From Bufo bufo (taxonomy: Eukaryota; Chordata; Amphibia; Anura; Bufonidae), in NCBI RefSeq assembly GCF_905171765.1, contig NC_053391.1, positions 148,371,917 through 148,435,916 of the forward strand: a DNA stretch of 64,000 nt, read 5' to 3'. A model generated the notes under the pieces. That model saw nothing but the letters and a program-made list of their open reading frames with translations, was not told where the DNA came from and did no database searches. The translations under genes and the position numbers were made by a program. Below, piece after piece: positions 53,691 to 63,493 of the stretch (position 1 is its first letter; each line of letters starts with the position of its first letter).

Positions 53691-53966
53691 GTCAACCTGC
53701 ACAGAAATATAAATTAAGTCTTCTGCTGAATAGGAATACTCACTACATCAGAAACTTCTATGAGGTTTTTCTCACACAGTTTAGCATTCAGCTTAATGCT
53801 GAGTGGATAAGGTCCTTGCCTCTATACAGCTACATGTTAACCTGCACAGAAATATAAAAAAAAGTCTTCTGCTGAATAGGAATACTCACTACATCAAAAA
53901 CTTCTATGAGGTTTTTCTGACATAGTTTAGCATTCAGCTTTATAGCTGAGTGGATAAGGTCCTTTC
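53677..53966. repeat. Tandem duplication, 2 x 145 bp
   Basis: CTATACAGCTATATGTCAAC at 53677 and CTATACAGCTACATGTTAAC at 53822 begin two units differing at a few positions. Each ends in a CTGAGTGGATAAGGTCC A-box-like sequence; only the second continues into a full tRNA-like head. Confidence 0.85.
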
Positions 53967-54010
53967 TGCTAATGTACCAGGGGTTGGGAGTTCAAATCCT
54001 GGCAGAAACT
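53942..54010 (+). repeat. tRNA-like SINE head
   Basis: A box TAGCTGAGTGGATAAGG and B box GGGAGTTCAAATCCTGG are well preserved and spaced like a tRNA gene. The acceptor ends do not pair, and AGAAACTTTTCAGAAATA follows, as at 3860. Best read as a tRNA-derived SINE. Confidence 0.6.
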
Positions 54011-54141
54011 TTTCAGAAATAGATGCTAAATTGCATTTAAATACACTGACTCAAGCATTGCACTCAAACACACGCCGTGTTCATCCATACTCTCTGATGT
54101 GTCAAACTGGTGTTCAGCCGAGCATGCTTGATCAACACTAA
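54011..54141. repeat. SINE tail and hAT-like terminus
   Basis: The right part, GTTCAGCCGAGCATGCTTGA then TCAACACTA, is the reverse of the TAGTGTTGATCGAGCATGCT start at 63933. Confidence 0.5.
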
Positions 54142-54873
54142 TCACTACCACACTGCTCCCCAGGAGGCAAAGTGTTGCTTTCCTTCAGAAACATCTGTCG
54201 AGGGGCCCTCTTACCAGTTTCATTCTTGGGGTCTTTTAAGGTTTTGAAATAGATCAACTCTGTTTGCTGTAAGTTAAGCCTTCCACATTTTCTTTGTTTT
54301 TCCAATTCCTTCCATGTTTCTTATCTCAAACTGCTGGTGCTCAACTGCTACTTCAGGTATCCACTATCTGTTCCTACTCCCTTTTGTCTTGAAGATGAGT
54401 TTGAGGTGAGAGCATTCTTAATGTGAAGAAGGTTGAGAGGAAAACATTTTATTTTGTGAATTGAAAGAGATTTTGTCTACTGTCTGGAGTTGAATCAAGA
54501 AGATGAGGTGTAAGGGTGGGGTACTGTTATGCTGGAAGTCTGCTTCCATCAACATTCCTTTCTCCCAGAGGGTATGGCTGCTGGAGTACTCACCACTTCC
54601 TCTTCACCACACTCCATCCCCACCCTCTTTCTCTTGCTATGGCTGGTGCCTGCTCCCTTAGGGCACACTCCTCCCTGTTCTTAAAGGGCCAATGTGCACT
54701 GGCTAATCTGTCCCCAGCCTATAACAGATTTCTCTAATCGGAAGCTGCCTGGGTAAAGAGTCTTAGCTTATCTAGTTCCTACAAAGGTGTGCTTATTGTG
54801 TATTCTGACTTCCCATACCTGAATTCTGCTTGTTAACCTTATTTGACCCTGGGTCACCTTTCATGACTTCTGC
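54142..54873. other. Gene-free; right part possibly LTR-like
   Basis: From 54515 the sequence (TACTGTTATGCTGGAAG, pyrimidine-rich, GTTCTTAAAGGGCCAATG) has the look of an LTR or leader. It continues beyond the hAT insertion at 57331. Termini were not found. Confidence 0.35.
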
Positions 54874-55098
54874 CTGATCACCAGTGATGGCCAGTTCGCA
54901 TTGTTCGCCCGAGAACATATGCGGGCTACCATCTTTTTTCACAAATCCAATGGTATACAAATGGTAAAATAAGATGCAAGATTCGGTGGCACTGCGGCAG
55001 ACCTTCGCTTCACCACTGGTCACATGGAGGAGGCAGGGGCTGCGGTATCTCGCAATCTGGTGGTGCGCGGCTTGTCAAGTACAAAAATGGTTACACAA

Positions 55099-56304
55099 AA
55101 AGAGATAAATAAGCGGCACTCACCATTTGATGCAAATATTTATTTTACTGGGTACAGAGAGGGGGATAACAAAAACAGTGCAATCACAGGAACATGGTGA
55201 CGGCTGTTTCGCATATCACCGCTTCATCTGGCCAATACTGTCAACCCTTTTACCAGTGGTAATAGAACCTATATGTTTGCGGATGCGTTCAAAGAGGGAT
55301 CAGACCGTCTTACTGATGTAGAATCTACCGCAACTGCACAAGATTAGGTACACTACATATTTGCTCCTACATGTATTTAGTGTGTTCACTTTATGATTGA
55401 TACCTCCGAAGGATATGTGAGACCACTGGGGATTATACCTGCAAAAAGAGCAGCTGCCACATCTTCTATTGCCTTTTGGTGACCACCTATGCAGCCAAGT
55501 GCGTTTTTTTGTTTCTTTGAAATGGCTGCAGACCAATTTGTCACGTAAGGTATAGCACCTCCGAAATGCAATCAAGGGGCGGGAGTCTCGCATATCCTTC
55601 AGATTGGTATCACTGGCTACAATGTTCCAGTTGTCTCTGACGACCTTTTTGATTATGTCGGCCATTGGGCTGTACCTAAATGAGAATACAAAGGGGCGGG
55701 GTGTCTCTCTGGTTTTTGTTTTTGTTTTTGTGTTTGTATTTGGTAAGGGCTCAGGACATGAGTGGGTTTTCCGGCCTATGGTGGTCGCTTTTTCCATGGC
55801 TGTGTTAAGTAATTTAAGGGGATAACCCCTCAATCTTAACAGTTTTTTAAATTCCATGGGCTTGTTTATTGTAGCTATCCTCTGATTTTATTATGCGTGC
55901 CAAGCGTTTAAATTGGCTATAGGGTATGGCCCTTTTCACAGCTGTCGGATGATAACTCAAATAATGCAATAGAGAATTGGTTGCCGTGGGCTTGCGGAAG
56001 CCCTCGGTCACCAATTCTCCATTGCTCACGGAGATGAGCACGTCCAGAAACTCTAGTTTATCCCCTCCAAATTTGTAAGTAAAGCGCATGTTCATGTCAT
56101 TCTCCTTATTTAGATGATTCACAAATTGCTTGAATGTGTGTTCAGTGCCCCGCCATACGATGATCACATCGTCTATAAAGCGCAGATATGTCTGTATGTA
56201 TTTAACATAGGGGTTGGACACAGAATACACATATCTATCCTCGAACCGTGACAGGTATAGGTTGGCGAATGTACATGCGACCGGAGTGCCCATCGCGCTG
56301 CCAA
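55099..56304 (-). mobile_element. Penelope-like fragment, left (minus) arm
   Basis: The outer end GAGATAAATAAGCGGCACTC mirrors GAGTGCCGCTTATTTATCTC at 57004-57023. On the minus strand it holds the RT C-terminal part and GIY-YIG start. Near 55250 the GIY-YIG frame jumps directly into the terminal block, so part of the endonuclease and the 3' untranslated region were deleted. It differs in sequence from the Penelope family at 39-46 kb. Confidence 0.85.
55300..56293 (-). pseudogene. Penelope-like RT C-terminus and GIY-YIG start
   Basis: First block (56293-55847): GTPVACTFANLYLSRFED (motif B), RFIDDVIIVWRGTEHTF (motif C with the catalytic DD), KLEFLDVLISVSNGELVTEG and LSYHPTAVKRAIPYSQFKRL. One frame change near 55855 leads to the second block (55857-55300): RLRGYPLKLLNTAMEKAT, then a basic segment, a cysteine cluster (CGSCSFC) and the GIY-YIG core SKYVVYLILCSCGRFYISKT. 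A TKTKTKT simple repeat near 55720 is an oddity. The N-terminal RT part is absent. Confidence 0.85.
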
Positions 56305-57026
56305 CATTTTGTTTTATCCTTCGGAGGTATCAATCATAAAGTGAACACACTAATTACATGTAGGAGCAAATATGTGGTGTACCTAATCTTGTGCAGTTGC
56401 GGTAGATTCTACATCGGTAAGACGGTCCGATGCCTCTTTGAACGCATCCGCGAGTTCTATTACCACTGGTAGGGGTGTCCCACGCATTCTAGAACATATA
56501 CAGTCCGCACATAACGTAGATAGCTCAGTCCTCAGATACGCAGGCTTGGAGGTTGTTCAGAATCCTCCAAGAGGGGGCGATAGAGGACGGGAACTACTAA
56601 GAAAAGAAGGCAGATGGATCTTGCGTTCTAATGCCACGGGCCCTCTGGGACTGAATGAAAAATTCGATATGAGTGTCTTTTTTGTGATGTCTCAATATTC
56701 TATGTATGTTGTTTGCTGTTGTTTTTAATATTTCATGGATATCTTATTTTGTAACATTGATGTATAACCCCTGATGCTGACGTAGTCTACATTCACAATG
56801 TTATGCGACGGTCTACGTCAACATCATGCGCCTAAGTTAGCACGCATGGCGCATAAAAGATGATGTAATTTGCATCAAAGGATTGACAGTATTGGCCAGA
56901 TAAGGCGGTGATACGCGAAACGGACGTCGCCGTTCCTGTGATTGCACTGTTTTTGTTATCCCCCTCTCTGTACCCAGCAAAATAAATATTTTCATCGAAT
57001 GGTGAGTGCCGCTTATTTATCTCTAT
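56305..57026 (+). mobile_element. Penelope-like fragment, right (plus) arm
   Basis: Starts inside the endonuclease region and keeps the C-terminal part and 3' untranslated region missing from the left arm. It ends in AATAAATATTTTCATCGAAT and the terminal GAGTGCCGCTTATTTATCTC. A hammerhead-like block lies at 56897-56930. Confidence 0.85.
56318..56690 (+). pseudogene. Penelope-like GIY-YIG endonuclease fragment
   Basis: SKYVVYLILCSCGRFYIGKT (about 56364-56424) gives the GIY-YIG core with the YIG intact, followed by VRCLFERIREF. After one frame change the domain continues with RILEHIQSAHNVDSSVLRYA and RGGDRGRELLRKEGRWI to the GLNEKFDM end near 56675. It lacks the RT. Confidence 0.85.
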
Positions 57027-57035
57027 TTGTGGAAC

Positions 57036-57271
57036 CTTTTTTCACAAGTCCGGCGAGGCACAGGTAAGCCCTTACCTGTGCCTGTGTGCGAGATGGTCTG
57101 AAAACAAGTGCGGTCAGCGGGAGCAGGCAGTTCCGAGAACAGCCACCGGGGGCCTTCATCGGGCTGTTATCGGAACTGCCTGCTCCTGGTGACAGCATTT
57201 GTTTTCAGACCGGCTCGCGGCACAGGCACAGGTAAGGGCTTACCTGTGCCTCGCCGGACTTGTGAAAAAAG
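57036..57271. repeat. GC-rich inverted repeat inside the hAT-type element
   Basis: CTTTTTTCACAAGTCCGGCG at the left and CGCCGGACTTGTGAAAAAAG at the right start arms of about 105 bp that pair through CACAGGTAAG/CTTACCTGTG and GGAGCAGGCAGTTCCGA/TCGGAACTGCCTGCTCC. The right arm runs directly into the element's terminal repeat, so the same TTTTTTCACAAGTCC is present three times. Confidence 0.85.
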
Positions 57272-57330
57272 ATGGCAGCCCGCATATGTTCGCGGGCGAA
57301 CAATGCTAACTGGCCATCACTGCTGATCAC

Positions 57331-57836
57331 TGTATTGATTCTGTGCTCCCTGACCTGACTTATTGCTTGATGACTGTGCTGCACAAACTTTGCCTGTCTT
57401 GACCTAAGCTTGTCCTCTGAGCACGCTTCTGCCTGTCCCCTTGGTTCCACCCACCAGGGTGTCTTGACCAGCCTGGGTCATCTGCCTTTGAATGAAGACT
57501 ACACCAAGAAGTAGCAGCCTGGTGGCCCCTGAAGTGAGGTCTAGATAGCAGGGGACCCTTTGACACATCCTGAAGAATAGACCCAAGTTAAATACATTTG
57601 GTGGCACAGTTCATTATACATTTCCTCAGAGGAATATATTTACTGTACCATTTTCCACCTTGATTTCTAATTACCCTGCTGAAAAAGCCCCTGGTTTACC
57701 TGCTTCTGCATAAGCTACTTATTCATTCAAATATAAATCTTGTTGTGTATTTTCAAACATTCCTGAGCCTTTAAAAGGGTCCCAGAGATACATGGTGTGT
57801 AAAGATTTACAATAAATTTTTCCACTGTCTTTAGAG
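57331..57836. other. Gene-free; continuation of the 54.5-kb LTR-like stretch
   Basis: Pyrimidine-rich sequence (CTCCCTGACCTGAC, GCCTGTCTTGACC) that continues 54873 once the hAT element is ignored. No termini were found. It ends at the gypsy target site. Confidence 0.35.
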
Positions 57837-58290
57837 TGTGGGGACTCGCTCTGGTAGACAAGATTAGCCGACGCAGTATAGAGGCAACAACAAGTTCTTT
57901 GGATCAAACAGTTCAGTGTTTTATTCACACTTTAGGCAAGTGACAAAACAAGCAGTCATATTCAAACAAAAAGTCACCTTGCGGTGTTGGTGGTAATTCA
58001 CACCATGCGGAAATTTTGCCTCAAAAAGTCCTTGCTGATAGCACCACCAACCTTTTTTCATTCCAAAAAGGTAGAAAGCCTTCATCCAGACACAAGGCTC
58101 CCAGATCCCAACACAGAGACATGGCTTCTTAGCCCAGCTGCCTATTTAAGGACAGCCAGGTGCTGCCAAAATCTGGACCGGCATTTAAAATTTGGTCCGG
58201 TATTTGTCCTGACCTGGCTGTAAATCAGCCCAGCAGCACATGCTGGGAGGAAAATACCAGTTTTTTCAGACCAAGCCTCTTACTGTGTCA
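57837..58290 (-). mobile_element. 3' LTR of the Gmr1-like element (454 bp)
   Basis: Starts TGTGACACAGTAAGAGG and ends GCGAGTCCCCACA on the minus strand. GTGAATAAAACACTGAACTG includes the polyadenylation signal. It is about 30 bp longer than the 5' LTR because of an indel near 58030-58075. Confidence 0.9.
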
Positions 58291-58308
58291 CATACTCACC
58301 CCCTTTGT
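58291..58308 (-). other. Polypurine tract of the Gmr1-like element
   Basis: AACAAAGGGGGTGAGTA on the minus strand, directly before the 3' LTR start TGTGACAC; the expected plus-strand primer. Confidence 0.7.
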
Positions 58309-59769
58309 TCAAACCTGAGGGGGTGAACACACGCCAGACAGTGTACTCGGGAAAGGGCATCTGCGTTTCCCTGTAACCGGCCTTCCCTATGTTCCACCGT
58401 AAACTTAAAGTTTTGTAGGGAGAGAAACCATCGGGTGACCCGGGCATTTCTGTCCGTGGTCTGGCTTATCCACTTGAGAGGGGAGTGGTCAGTCACCAGG
58501 CAAAATTTTCTCCCCAATAAATAATAGCCGAGAGATTCTAGTGCCCACTTGATAGCCAGGCACTCTCTCTCCACTATACTATACCGGGTCTCGGCCTGGG
58601 GTGAGCTTACAGCTGAGGAAAACAACGGGATGCTCCTCCCTGTTGACTTCCTGAGACAGTACAGCACCAAGGACTACTTAGGAGGCATCGGTCTGTACTA
58701 TAAACTCACTTTAGAAGTCGGGCGTCACCAAAACTGGGGACCCACACAGGGCCAACTTCAAAGCGGAGAAAGCCTCTTCCGCCCGATCATCCCAGCGAAC
58801 CATGATTGACTTGTGTCCCTTCAAGAGTCCTGTCAAGGGCGCGGCTAGAGTAGCAAAGTGGAGAACAAACCTCATGTAATAGCCCACCATTCCCAGTAAT
58901 GACTTTATTTTCCTAGTGGTGACAGGTTGGGGACAATTCCGTACCACCTCTATTTTGTTCACTTAGGGTTTGATGACTCCGCGCCCAATGACATACACCA
59001 GGTACGTAGTCTTTTCTAACCCTATCGCACATATTTTTGGGTTAGCAGTTAGTCCAGCTTTCTGAAGGGAGTCCACTACAGCCTGCACTTTGGGTAGGTG
59101 ACTTTCCCAGTCGGTATTCTGGATGACAATATTGTCCTATCGTCCAGGTAAACCGAAGCGTACCGACGATGTGGACGAAACACCATGTCCATTAGTCGCT
59201 GAAAAGTGGTGGGGGCGCCTTGCAGACCAAAGGGTAAGACCTTATATTGATACAACCCCTCAGGCATGATGAAGGCAGTTTTCTCTTTGGCAGCCTCCGT
59301 TAAGGGCACCTGCCAGTATCCTTTCGTGAGGTCCAAAACAGAAAAATACTGGGCTTGTCCTAACCTCTCGATGAGCTCATCCCCCCAAGACATGGGATAT
59401 GCATCAAATTTGGAAACCTCGTTAAGTTTTCGAAAGTCGTTACAAAACCGCAACGTTCCATCTGGCTTGGGTATCAATACTATAAGACTGGCCCACTCAC
59501 TTTTTGACTCCTCAATGACGTCTAGCTGCAACATTAGCTGCACATCCTCCGATATGGCTTGTCGACGAACCTTGGGCACCCAGTATGGTTTTAATCAGAC
59601 TTTTGCCTGAGGCTCAGTGACAATGTCATGCTGGATTATGGAAGTGCGTCCAGCGAGGTCCGAGAACACATCCGTGTTCCGACTAATGAACTCCCTGGCC
59701 TCCTGAGTCTGTGTTGAGGAGAGGCTGCCAGCAATTTTTACTGTGGCAGCCGCCTCTCTTGCATCAGAC
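58309..59769 (-). pseudogene. Gmr1-like pol: reverse transcriptase and RNase H
   Basis: Minus strand. A linker with FISRNTDVFSDLAGRTSIIQ (about 59690-59630) leads into RT: LDVIEESKSEWASLIVLIPK, KPDGTLRFCNDFRKLNEVSK, FSVLDLTKGYWQVPL (first catalytic aspartate), LPFGLQGAPTTFQRLMD and SVYLDD (catalytic DD, about 59155). A frameshift near 59130 precedes the connection (SLLGMVGYYMRFVLHFATLA, about 58905). RNase H follows with ETRYSIVERECLAIKWALES and FCLVTDHSPLKW, ending in the GNADALSRVHC motif near 58330. The first RNase H aspartate region is damaged. At least four breaks are present. Confidence 0.9.
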
Positions 59770-59783
59770 AGAGGGGCCGGTAC

Positions 59784-60693
59784 TGGCTGATATTCTTTCG
59801 CCCTTGTTTTTTTATCGTACAAGTGAGAACATGGGCAAGAACTGGCTGAAATATACAGGCTCATTTAGATGCGGTAGACACCCATGTAAGACTTGACATT
59901 ACTGTGCTCTGTACCTTTCCTATTGAAAAGGTCAGAGTTCCAATAAGAGACGGTGCTGTTAAAAAGAAGATTCTATTTCGTGAAGCCTATTGGATCTTCC
60001 GTCTTAATACTATGCCCTTTGGTCTCAACCTTAGGAAGGAGTTAATGCAATTCTATTAAATAGCTACATAATATCTTAATATTCTGCTTCATATACATGT
60101 TTGCTAGCTAATAGTCAGTGCAATGTTTCATATTGAATTTGACTGAGGATACATATATGGTTCCTATTTGTATGGTTCGATGTAGTACTCTGTCAAATTT
60201 TTTGTTTACATTGTGAATTATGTTCACACCATGCGTTTTTTATGACGCAGATTTTATTATGTTTCCATGTTTATTCATCTGGATACACACAATTTTTATA
60301 TGTATTATTTATTTATTCATCACATGTAAGTTTTGAAATGGGTTTTCTCTGCCTTGTCCCCCACCCACAGGTGAGAGTGATGTTCCTGATTTTTTTTCCC
60401 CTCCCTCCCCCTCTTTTTTTTTTTCCTCACCTCTGGTTGGTGGTAGCAAGATATAAGAATACCCACAGTTCAAGGTGCTTTTTGGTTCGAAACATGTCAA
60501 TCTGATGGGAGGTGTCGGGAGTTGAAGTGCCACTGCTTTGTATTGTTGTTTCTACGCTGGAATAAAGACTGCTGGAATTTAATTTTCCTGTGCTGTATTT
60601 TCTTCTTTTGTAAGCTCTGCTTACAAAATGGAGCCCTGCCTCGGCTGATCCGTGCACACAGAGGATTTGGTGAGCTGGACTTTTGTTACATTG
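59784..60693 (+). mobile_element. Penelope-like 3' fragment inserted in the gypsy element (910 bp)
   Basis: Flanked by AGAGGGGCCGGTAC at 59770-59783 and 60694-60707, a 14-bp duplication. The plus strand carries decayed endonuclease sense: KYTGSFRCGRHPCK, resembling the cysteine cluster (59850-59890), and FREAYWIFRLNTMPFGLN, the domain's C-terminal signature (59976-60030). The 3' untranslated region follows, with TCGAAACATGTC at 60487-60498 and a GAATAAAGACTGCTGG tail near 60559. It is 5'-truncated as usual for target-primed insertion. Confidence 0.85.
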
Positions 60694-60715
60694 AGAGGGG
60701 CCGGTACCTCTTCTC

Positions 60716-61914
60716 CTAGAAAACCCATCTACGGGCTGTCTTCTGTACAGGTTTCCCTATCTTCCACTGTTTGAGTAAATTCACATAGTAAACATGCTCC
60801 GGCTTTCGCCACCCTGGCTGGTGTACCTTGTAGTTTACATCTCCAGTTTTCTCGAGTACCTCGTAGGGTCCCTGCCACCTAGCCAGGAACTTACTGTCCA
60901 AGGTCGGCACCAGAACCAATACCCGATCACCCGGGTTAAAGATCTGGACCCGAGCCTGCAGATTATAGACCTGACTCTGGGCTCGCTGAGCTGCCTCCAT
61001 ATGCTCCCTAACAAGAGGCAACACTGTCTCTATCCGATCTTGCGTCTGGGTAACGTACTCAGTGACACTTTTACGTGGAGTGGGTTGTTGTTCCCACGCC
61101 TCTTTGACCACGTCCAAGAGACTGCGAGGGTGTCTGCCATATAACAGTTCGAAGGGCAAGAACCCAATAGAGGCCTGGGGTACCTCTCACACTGCGAACA
61201 GGAGATAGGGCAGAAGGAGGTCCCAGTCCTTCCCATCTTTAGACACTACCTTTTTTAACATATTTTTTAAATGTTTGGTTAAACCATTCTACCAGACTGT
61301 CCGTTTGTGGATGGTAAATGGATGTCCGTAGTTGTTTTATGTGTAGCAATTTACAGAGTTCCCTCATCACCTTGGACATAAAAGGGGTCCCTTGGTCGAT
61401 CAGAACCTCTTTAGGTAGCCCTTTTTGGAAAAACGTCTCCATTAACTCCTTATCTACGAGTTTGGCCGAGGTATGTCGCAGTGGCACCGCCTCCGGGTAC
61501 CAAGTGGCGTAGTCTAGAATGACTAAGATTTGTTGATCCCCTTTGGCGGACTTCGGTACTGGGCCTATGAGGTCTATAGCTATTCGGTCAAACGGTACTT
61601 CAATAATCGGGAGAGGTACTAGGGGATTACGGAAATGTGGCTGGGGGCTAGTAATCTGGCAGGTCGGGCAAGACTTACAAAACTCTTCCACTTCCTTGAA
61701 TATGCTGGGCCAGTAAAACCAATGTAGAATACGATCCTGAGTTTTCTGCAGCCCCAGGTGACCCCCGAGAACGTGTTGGTGGGCTAGATCTAAACTGTAT
61801 AATAGGCTCACCCTGTAGTTGGTTTACCCGATACAACATATCTTGATTAACCACAAAACAGGGAAACACTGACTCTGCCCCAGGTTGTTGTGGTTCACCA
61901 TCTACTATTAACAC
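60716..61914 (-). pseudogene. Gmr1-like pol: integrase
   Basis: Minus strand. An N-terminal lead (FVVNQDMLYRVNQ, about 61850) precedes the HHCC zinc-binding domain: HQHVLGGHLG and CKSCPTCQ (61775-61660). The catalytic core has IAIDLIGPVPKSAKGDQQIL (first D), VLIDQGTPFMSKVM (second D) and YHPQTDSLVEWFNQTFK with the glutamate; VERFN is usual, so one residue is changed next to it. After a frameshift and stops near 61239-61160, the C-terminal part resumes (MPFELLYGRHPRSLLDVVKE) and ends with FNPGDRVLVLVPTLDSKFLA and WQGPYEVLEKTGDVNYKV, the GPY/F module. It stops at 60716. It should insert the element's cDNA; it lies before the RT in this element. Confidence 0.9.
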
Positions 61915-62200
61915 ATTTTCACAGGCGTGGGATGGGGTTGGGTACCGACGTTTGGCAGTACCAAAATTATCCCCGAGGACATTGAGGTCTGCCTATTCAG
62001 GACCCGGCAGCAAGTCCTCCACATCTCCCACCATCACACTTAGTGGGGTTGTCTCCCCCTCTTCCACCGAAAGGGGCGGTCACCCCTACCGCTGGCCCTT
62101 TGGTCTCAGGTTCCCAGGGTATTAGTCTCCCACCTGAGCCGGGCCACTCTGCTAGGGTTGCCCCTGTCTCATGGGTATCAGTCACTCTTATAGCAGGCCA

Positions 62201-62467
62201 CAGTGCCGGAAAGCCCTGGAAGTCTCTCCCTATTATGAGTTCATAATGCAGATTTGTGGCGACAGCCACCTCGTGGGTCCATCTACCGGCCACCGTGGTT
62301 AGAGACACCAGCGCGGTGGGGTAGTCTTTTAAGTCTGCATGGATGCACTTCACCCCAACTTTCTGGCCAGTATACTCAGTGGACTGTACCAGGGTAGCCC
62401 TTACTATGGTCACCAGACTCCCTGAGTCCAGCAGAGCCTCCGCCGGAGTGTCTCCCACTTCCATGTG
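62201..62467 (-). pseudogene. Gmr1-like protease
   Basis: Part of an open minus-strand frame (62800-61997) shared with the zinc knuckle. The catalytic motif is ALLDSGSLVTIV (DSG, about 62428-62393), followed by a VSLTTVAGRWTHEVAVA flap-side segment and the conserved LHYELIIGRDFQGFPAL near 62240. Length and motifs fit a retropepsin-like aspartic protease that cleaves the polyprotein. The domain itself is open; gag upstream and integrase downstream are broken. Confidence 0.85.
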
Positions 62468-62539
62468 GCACAAGTGATCTAGAGACTCTGGGGTACCTGT
62501 AGCACACAGCCTCCTGGCATATAGCGACTGATGGTAGCC

Positions 62540-63410
62540 ATAGTTAGTGTCCATGGGCTCAACCCAATAGGGACAGTCAGCCCTTACATGGCCAAGATCT
62601 TGACACCGCCAGCAGGCTATCGAAGCCAGGTCTGCCATGGGTACATCCCAGGCTGGTTTTATCGGCTCAAATCTCTGGGCCTGGGGTGGAGATTTCCAGG
62701 GTTTGCCAACCCCCCTCCTGACAGAACCCTCTTTTAGATTCCTGGTAGCTTCATAGCGTTCCACTAGGTCCACCATCTCAAGGGCATTGCCAGAAGACAC
62801 CTGACCGATCCAGTGCTAGAGAGTTTGGCAAAGCCCTGCATACATATCGGCTAATAGTCTATCCAGCATAGCCGGGGGACTCAGCACATCAGGCTGTAGC
62901 CACTTTTGCAAGAGATGGAGTAAGTCACAATACTGGGTCCTTGAAGGCTAAGCCGGCTTAAACCCCCACTGATGTAACTGCTGGGCCCGGACCAACACAT
63001 TCACCCACAGTCTTGCCAAATCTCACCTTTTACTTTTTGGTAGTTGGCCGCTTGATCGCCCGGCAAGTATAAATACACCTGCTGGGAATCTGATGCCAGG
63101 AATGGAGCGACGACCTCAGCCCACTGGTCACGGGGTAGGTTTTCCCTGATGGGCACTTTCTCGTACATCACCAGGTAGGTTTCGATGTCGTCTGCGGGGG
63201 TCATCTTAGGAATCACGGGCATTCAGGAATCGTGGCCGCTCGGGTTGCTTCTGCTGTCTGCAAAGCCATCACGTGATGTAGCAGCAACTGGTTAGTCTGC
63301 TGCTGCTTATTAGCCTCGCGTTGCTGCAGCTTTGTCTCTCGCTGCTGCAGATTAGCCTCCATTTTATCATGGGGCACTGGTTGTAATACATCTGGTTTAA
63401 TGTACGACAT
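62540..63410 (-). pseudogene. Gmr1-like gag with SCAN-like capsid and zinc knuckle
   Basis: Starts MSYIKPDVLQPVPHDKMEAN at 63410, then a coiled-coil-prone stretch rich in QQRE and KQQQ. A frame change near 63215 is followed by DDIETYLVMYEKVPIRENLP and WAEVVAPFLASDSQQVYLYL, capsid N-terminal features. Beyond another shift near 63003 lies KWLQPDVLSPPAMLDRLLAD, then HWIGQVSSGNALEMVDLVER (about 62890-62755), which has the spacing and LxxW...E.Y style of a SCAN domain. The knuckle is CWRCQDLGHVRADC (62614-62573). Two stops lie in the capsid. It would form the particle and package RNA. Confidence 0.85.
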
Positions 63411-63493
63411 ACAACCGTGCCTGAAAAATGCAGAAACCAAAAATATCTGCGTTCATGCCAGCCTCACTGCTTTTGCCTGCATCCTCCACCAAT

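Larger units (their letters stand above)
54882..57322. mobile_element. hAT-type element with 63-bp terminal repeats and nested Penelope pair
   Basis: Left end CAGTGATGGCCAGTTCGCAT and right end ATGCTAACTGGCCATCACTG start inverted repeats of about 63 bp with three or so mismatches, reaching TTTTTTCACAA. It is flanked by CTGATCAC at 54874-54881 and 57323-57330, an exact 8-bp duplication. Inside are a GC-rich inverted repeat (57036-57271) and, from 55099 to 57026, two Penelope-like fragments. No hAT transposase is present, so it is non-autonomous. Confidence 0.92.

Noticed and set aside
53942..54010. Functional tRNA gene
   Set aside because: A and B boxes are good, but the acceptor arms do not pair and the same tail follows at 3860, so it is a SINE head.
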